9,684 nt of DNA, from assembly GCA_025980625.1 (NCBI GenBank), contig JAICXG010000101.1:1-9684 (forward strand), read 5' to 3'. Positions 6,993 through 9,684 of this stretch are shown piece after piece. This stretch comes from Chthoniobacterales bacterium. Lineage in GTDB: Bacteria > Verrucomicrobiota > Verrucomicrobiia > Chthoniobacterales > UBA10450. The notes below the pieces were generated by a model. It had not been told where the DNA came from and searched no databases. It saw only the letters and a list, made by a program, of their open reading frames with translations. The first letter of the stretch is position 1. Each line of letters opens with the position of its first letter. A program made the translations under genes and the position numbers.

Positions 6993-8333
6993 ATGGCAGG
7001 TATGAAGACTACTTACCTGATTCTCCTGGCCTCACTCACTTGCATCGGCACTGCGCTCGCGGTCGATCCGCCGCCGGATGGCGGTTATCCAAATCAAAAT
7101 ACCGCAGAAGGGGAAGATGCACTGTTTAGTCTCGACCCGAACAGTCAGGGGCGCAATTCGTCCGTCGGTTTCCAAGCGCTCTACAAAAATACGACCGGTT
7201 ACGACAACACCGCGATAGGCAACATGGCCTTAACCAGTAACTCGACGGGAACAATCAATACCGCCGCTGGCAGCTATGCCTTGCAAGATAATACGACCGG
7301 TGGGGGCAATACTGCGCTTGGTTTTATCGCCCTCCGCCTCAACACGAGCGGAAGTGACAACACCGCGATCGGAGGAGGCGCACTTCTTTACAACAGCAAC
7401 GGGCTAGCCAATACGGCCAGCGGCTTTTTCGCTCTGGCAAATAACTCAGGCGGCAGCTATAACACAGCCAGTGGTTACCTTGCAATGCAAATCAATATTA
7501 CGGGCAATTATAACACTGCGACCGGAACGCAGGCCTTGAACGGCAATGCTGATGGCAACGAAAATACTGCGACCGGGTTTAATGCTCTGTTCTATAATCA
7601 CGGAGACTACAATACTGCAGAAGGATCTGGAGCGCTCTACAACAATCAGTTTGGGGATTCTAACACTGCCTTTGGTCACCATGCACTGTTCGCAGATTAC
7701 AGTGGAAGTAATAATATTGCTTTAGGGGATTCTGCCGGCAGCAACATCAACGGCAGTAATAATATCGATCTCGGAAACGTCGGCGTTGCGAGCGAAACGG
7801 GCGTGATGCGCCTCGGAACCGAGGAAATCCAGACTGCGACCTACATAGCGGGCATCAGAATGTCGGGACTCGCCGTTGCCACGGGAGTCGGAATTACGGA
7901 TGATGGCCGGCTTGGCGTAAGAGCTTCCTCGAGGCGCTATAAAGAGAGAATCAGGCCCATGGCCAACGCAAGCGAAGCGATCTTTTCGCTGCAGCCGGTG
8001 ACTTTCCGTTACAAAAAGGACTTGGATCCAAAACGAGTTCCGCAATTTGGCTTGGTGGCCGAAGATGTAGCGAAGATTAATCCGGATCTTGTTCTGCGTG
8101 AGCCGGACGGGAAGCCGCTCACGGTTCGGTATGATGAAGTCAACGCGATGTTGCTCAATGAGTTCCTCAAGGAGCACAAGAGAGTCGAAGCGCAGGGCAA
8201 AGAACTGGCGGTACAGGCGACTGAACTTGCGGAGTTAAAGTCAGCGCTGGGGAGGCAGGCGGAAGCCTTGCAGAAGGTCAGCGCACGCCTCGAGTCCACT
8301 GCTGCGGCCGCACGGCTGGTAGAGAATCGCTAA
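6993..8333 (+). CDS. Exported head-repeat protein with C-terminal peptidase S74 / intramolecular chaperone domain
   Basis: A 446-residue protein from ATG 6993. A second ATG at 7002 (MKTTYLILLASLTCIGTALA) follows AGG closely and gives a cleaner signal peptide, so it may be the real start. Residues ~36-262 hold about twelve repeats, mostly of 17 residues, with consensus N-T-A-x-G-x-x-A-L-x-x-N-x-x-G-x-x, resembling the left-handed beta-roll heads of trimeric adhesins. Residues ~265-310 form a linker. Residues ~311-400 match the S74 intramolecular-chaperone domain of endosialidases and tail spikes: S-S-R-R-Y-K (S312, K317, the spacing of the Ser/Lys self-cleavage dyad), FGLVAEDV (352-359) and YDEVNAMLLNEFLKEH (380-395). 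Residues ~390-436 are a predicted coiled coil. By family knowledge such domains trimerise the upstream fold and then may cut themselves off. A trimeric surface fibre or adhesin is inferred. The gene is divergent from PATR copy 2. Confidence 0.88.
   Translation: MAGMKTTYLILLASLTCIGTALAVDPPPDGGYPNQNTAEGEDALFSLDPNSQGRNSSVGFQALYKNTTGYDNTAIGNMALTSNSTGTINTAAGSYALQDNTTGGGNTALGFIALRLNTSGSDNTAIGGGALLYNSNGLANTASGFFALANNSGGSYNTASGYLAMQINITGNYNTATGTQALNGNADGNENTATGFNALFYNHGDYNTAEGSGALYNNQFGDSNTAFGHHALFADYSGSNNIALGDSAGSNINGSNNIDLGNVGVASETGVMRLGTEEIQTATYIAGIRMSGLAVATGVGITDDGRLGVRASSRRYKERIRPMANASEAIFSLQPVTFRYKKDLDPKRVPQFGLVAEDVAKINPDLVLREPDGKPLTVRYDEVNAMLLNEFLKEHKRVEAQGKELAVQATELAELKSALGRQAEALQKVSARLESTAAAARLVENR
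7098..7775 (+). repeat. Degenerate tandem 51-bp (17-aa) head repeats
   Basis: The S74 protein reads N-T-A-I-G, N-T-A-A-G, N-T-A-L-G, N-T-A-S-G, N-T-A-T-G, N-T-A-E-G, N-T-A-F-G, N-I-A-L-G at mostly 17-residue steps. The first units (from ~7098) and the last (~7775) are the most irregular. The DNA copies are diverged, so this is an old protein-level repeat, not a recent expansion. Confidence 0.8.
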
Positions 8334-8343
8334 CCAGGAGTTT

Positions 8344-8363
8344 GGACGCGCGGAAGCGCGTCC
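8344..8363. repeat. Perfect GC-rich hairpin (REP-like palindrome or terminator stem)
   Basis: GGACGCGC (8344-8351), loop GGAA, GCGCGTCC (8356-8363): eight perfect base pairs with a GNRA-type tetraloop, 10 bases after the S74 stop codon. No T-run follows directly, so it is a poor intrinsic terminator by itself. It may be a REP-like dispersed palindrome. The flank GTCCCTCCGC (8360-8369) is the reverse complement of 1187-1196, which lies just after the phosphatase stop codon. Confidence 0.6.
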
Positions 8364-8387
8364 CTCCGCAGGAACTGTTTCCGAGGT

Positions 8388-8411
8388 CCAGGATTAATCG
8401 GCCTGGTTTTT
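8388..8411 (+). terminator. Candidate intrinsic terminator before dnaX
   Basis: CCAGG (8388-8392) and CCTGG (8402-8406) form a five-base-pair stem with a nine-base loop, directly followed by TTTTT (8407-8411). The stem is short, but the T-tract and the position between the S74 gene and dnaX fit a terminator. Confidence 0.4.
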
Positions 8412-8449
8412 CCATTTTGCCCGACTGCCGAAGGCGTTAGATTCGGGCC

Positions 8450-9684
<1,235 letters not shown>

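Overview
The window looks like a chromosomal segment of a soil- or freshwater-type Verrucomicrobiota bacterium (Chthoniobacterales / Udaeobacter-like). This is an inference from the mix of protein families: autotransporter-associated beta-strand repeat (PATR) proteins, a secreted Kelch-repeat protein with a characteristic N-terminal region, and a peptidase-S74 head-repeat protein, all in moderately GC-rich DNA. No rRNA or other taxonomic marker is present apart from a partial dnaX.

Layout. (1) 2-1186, plus strand: 3' part of an alkaline-phosphatase-superfamily (nucleotide pyrophosphatase / phosphodiesterase-like) gene whose start lies outside the window. (2) 1279-6754, minus strand: a block of genes for exported proteins. 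In transcription order it holds a PATR protein (6754-5210), a secreted seven-blade Kelch protein (5057-3183) interrupted by a single in-frame TGA, a 38-codon orphan C-terminus of a PATR gene (3177-3064), and a second PATR protein (3045-1279). (3) 6755-6992: a divergent intergenic region. (4) 6993-8333, plus strand: an exported protein with about twelve 17-residue N-T-A-x-G head repeats and a C-terminal S74 intramolecular-chaperone domain. (5) 8334-8449: a spacer with a perfect GC hairpin and a candidate terminator. (6) 8450 to the window end, plus strand: the N-terminal 411 codons of dnaX (DNA polymerase III tau/gamma).

The middle of the window is therefore a surface/secretome island of four exported, repeat-rich proteins between a metabolic-type gene and a replication gene. 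The two PATR genes share a well conserved C-terminal half but have divergent N-terminal halves. A third copy of the last 38 codons lies immediately after the Kelch stop codon. The 101-bp core of this cassette occurs three times in the same orientation; two copies differ at one base. This points to recombination or cassette-like turnover of the surface genes.

The points most worth a second look are the in-frame TGA separating the Kelch signal peptide from the rest of the protein, with a Shine-Dalgarno-like sequence and TTG codon right after it, and the orphan C-terminal cassette. I found no tRNA, rRNA, CRISPR array, insertion sequence or defence system. No stretch longer than 300 bases lacks a gene.
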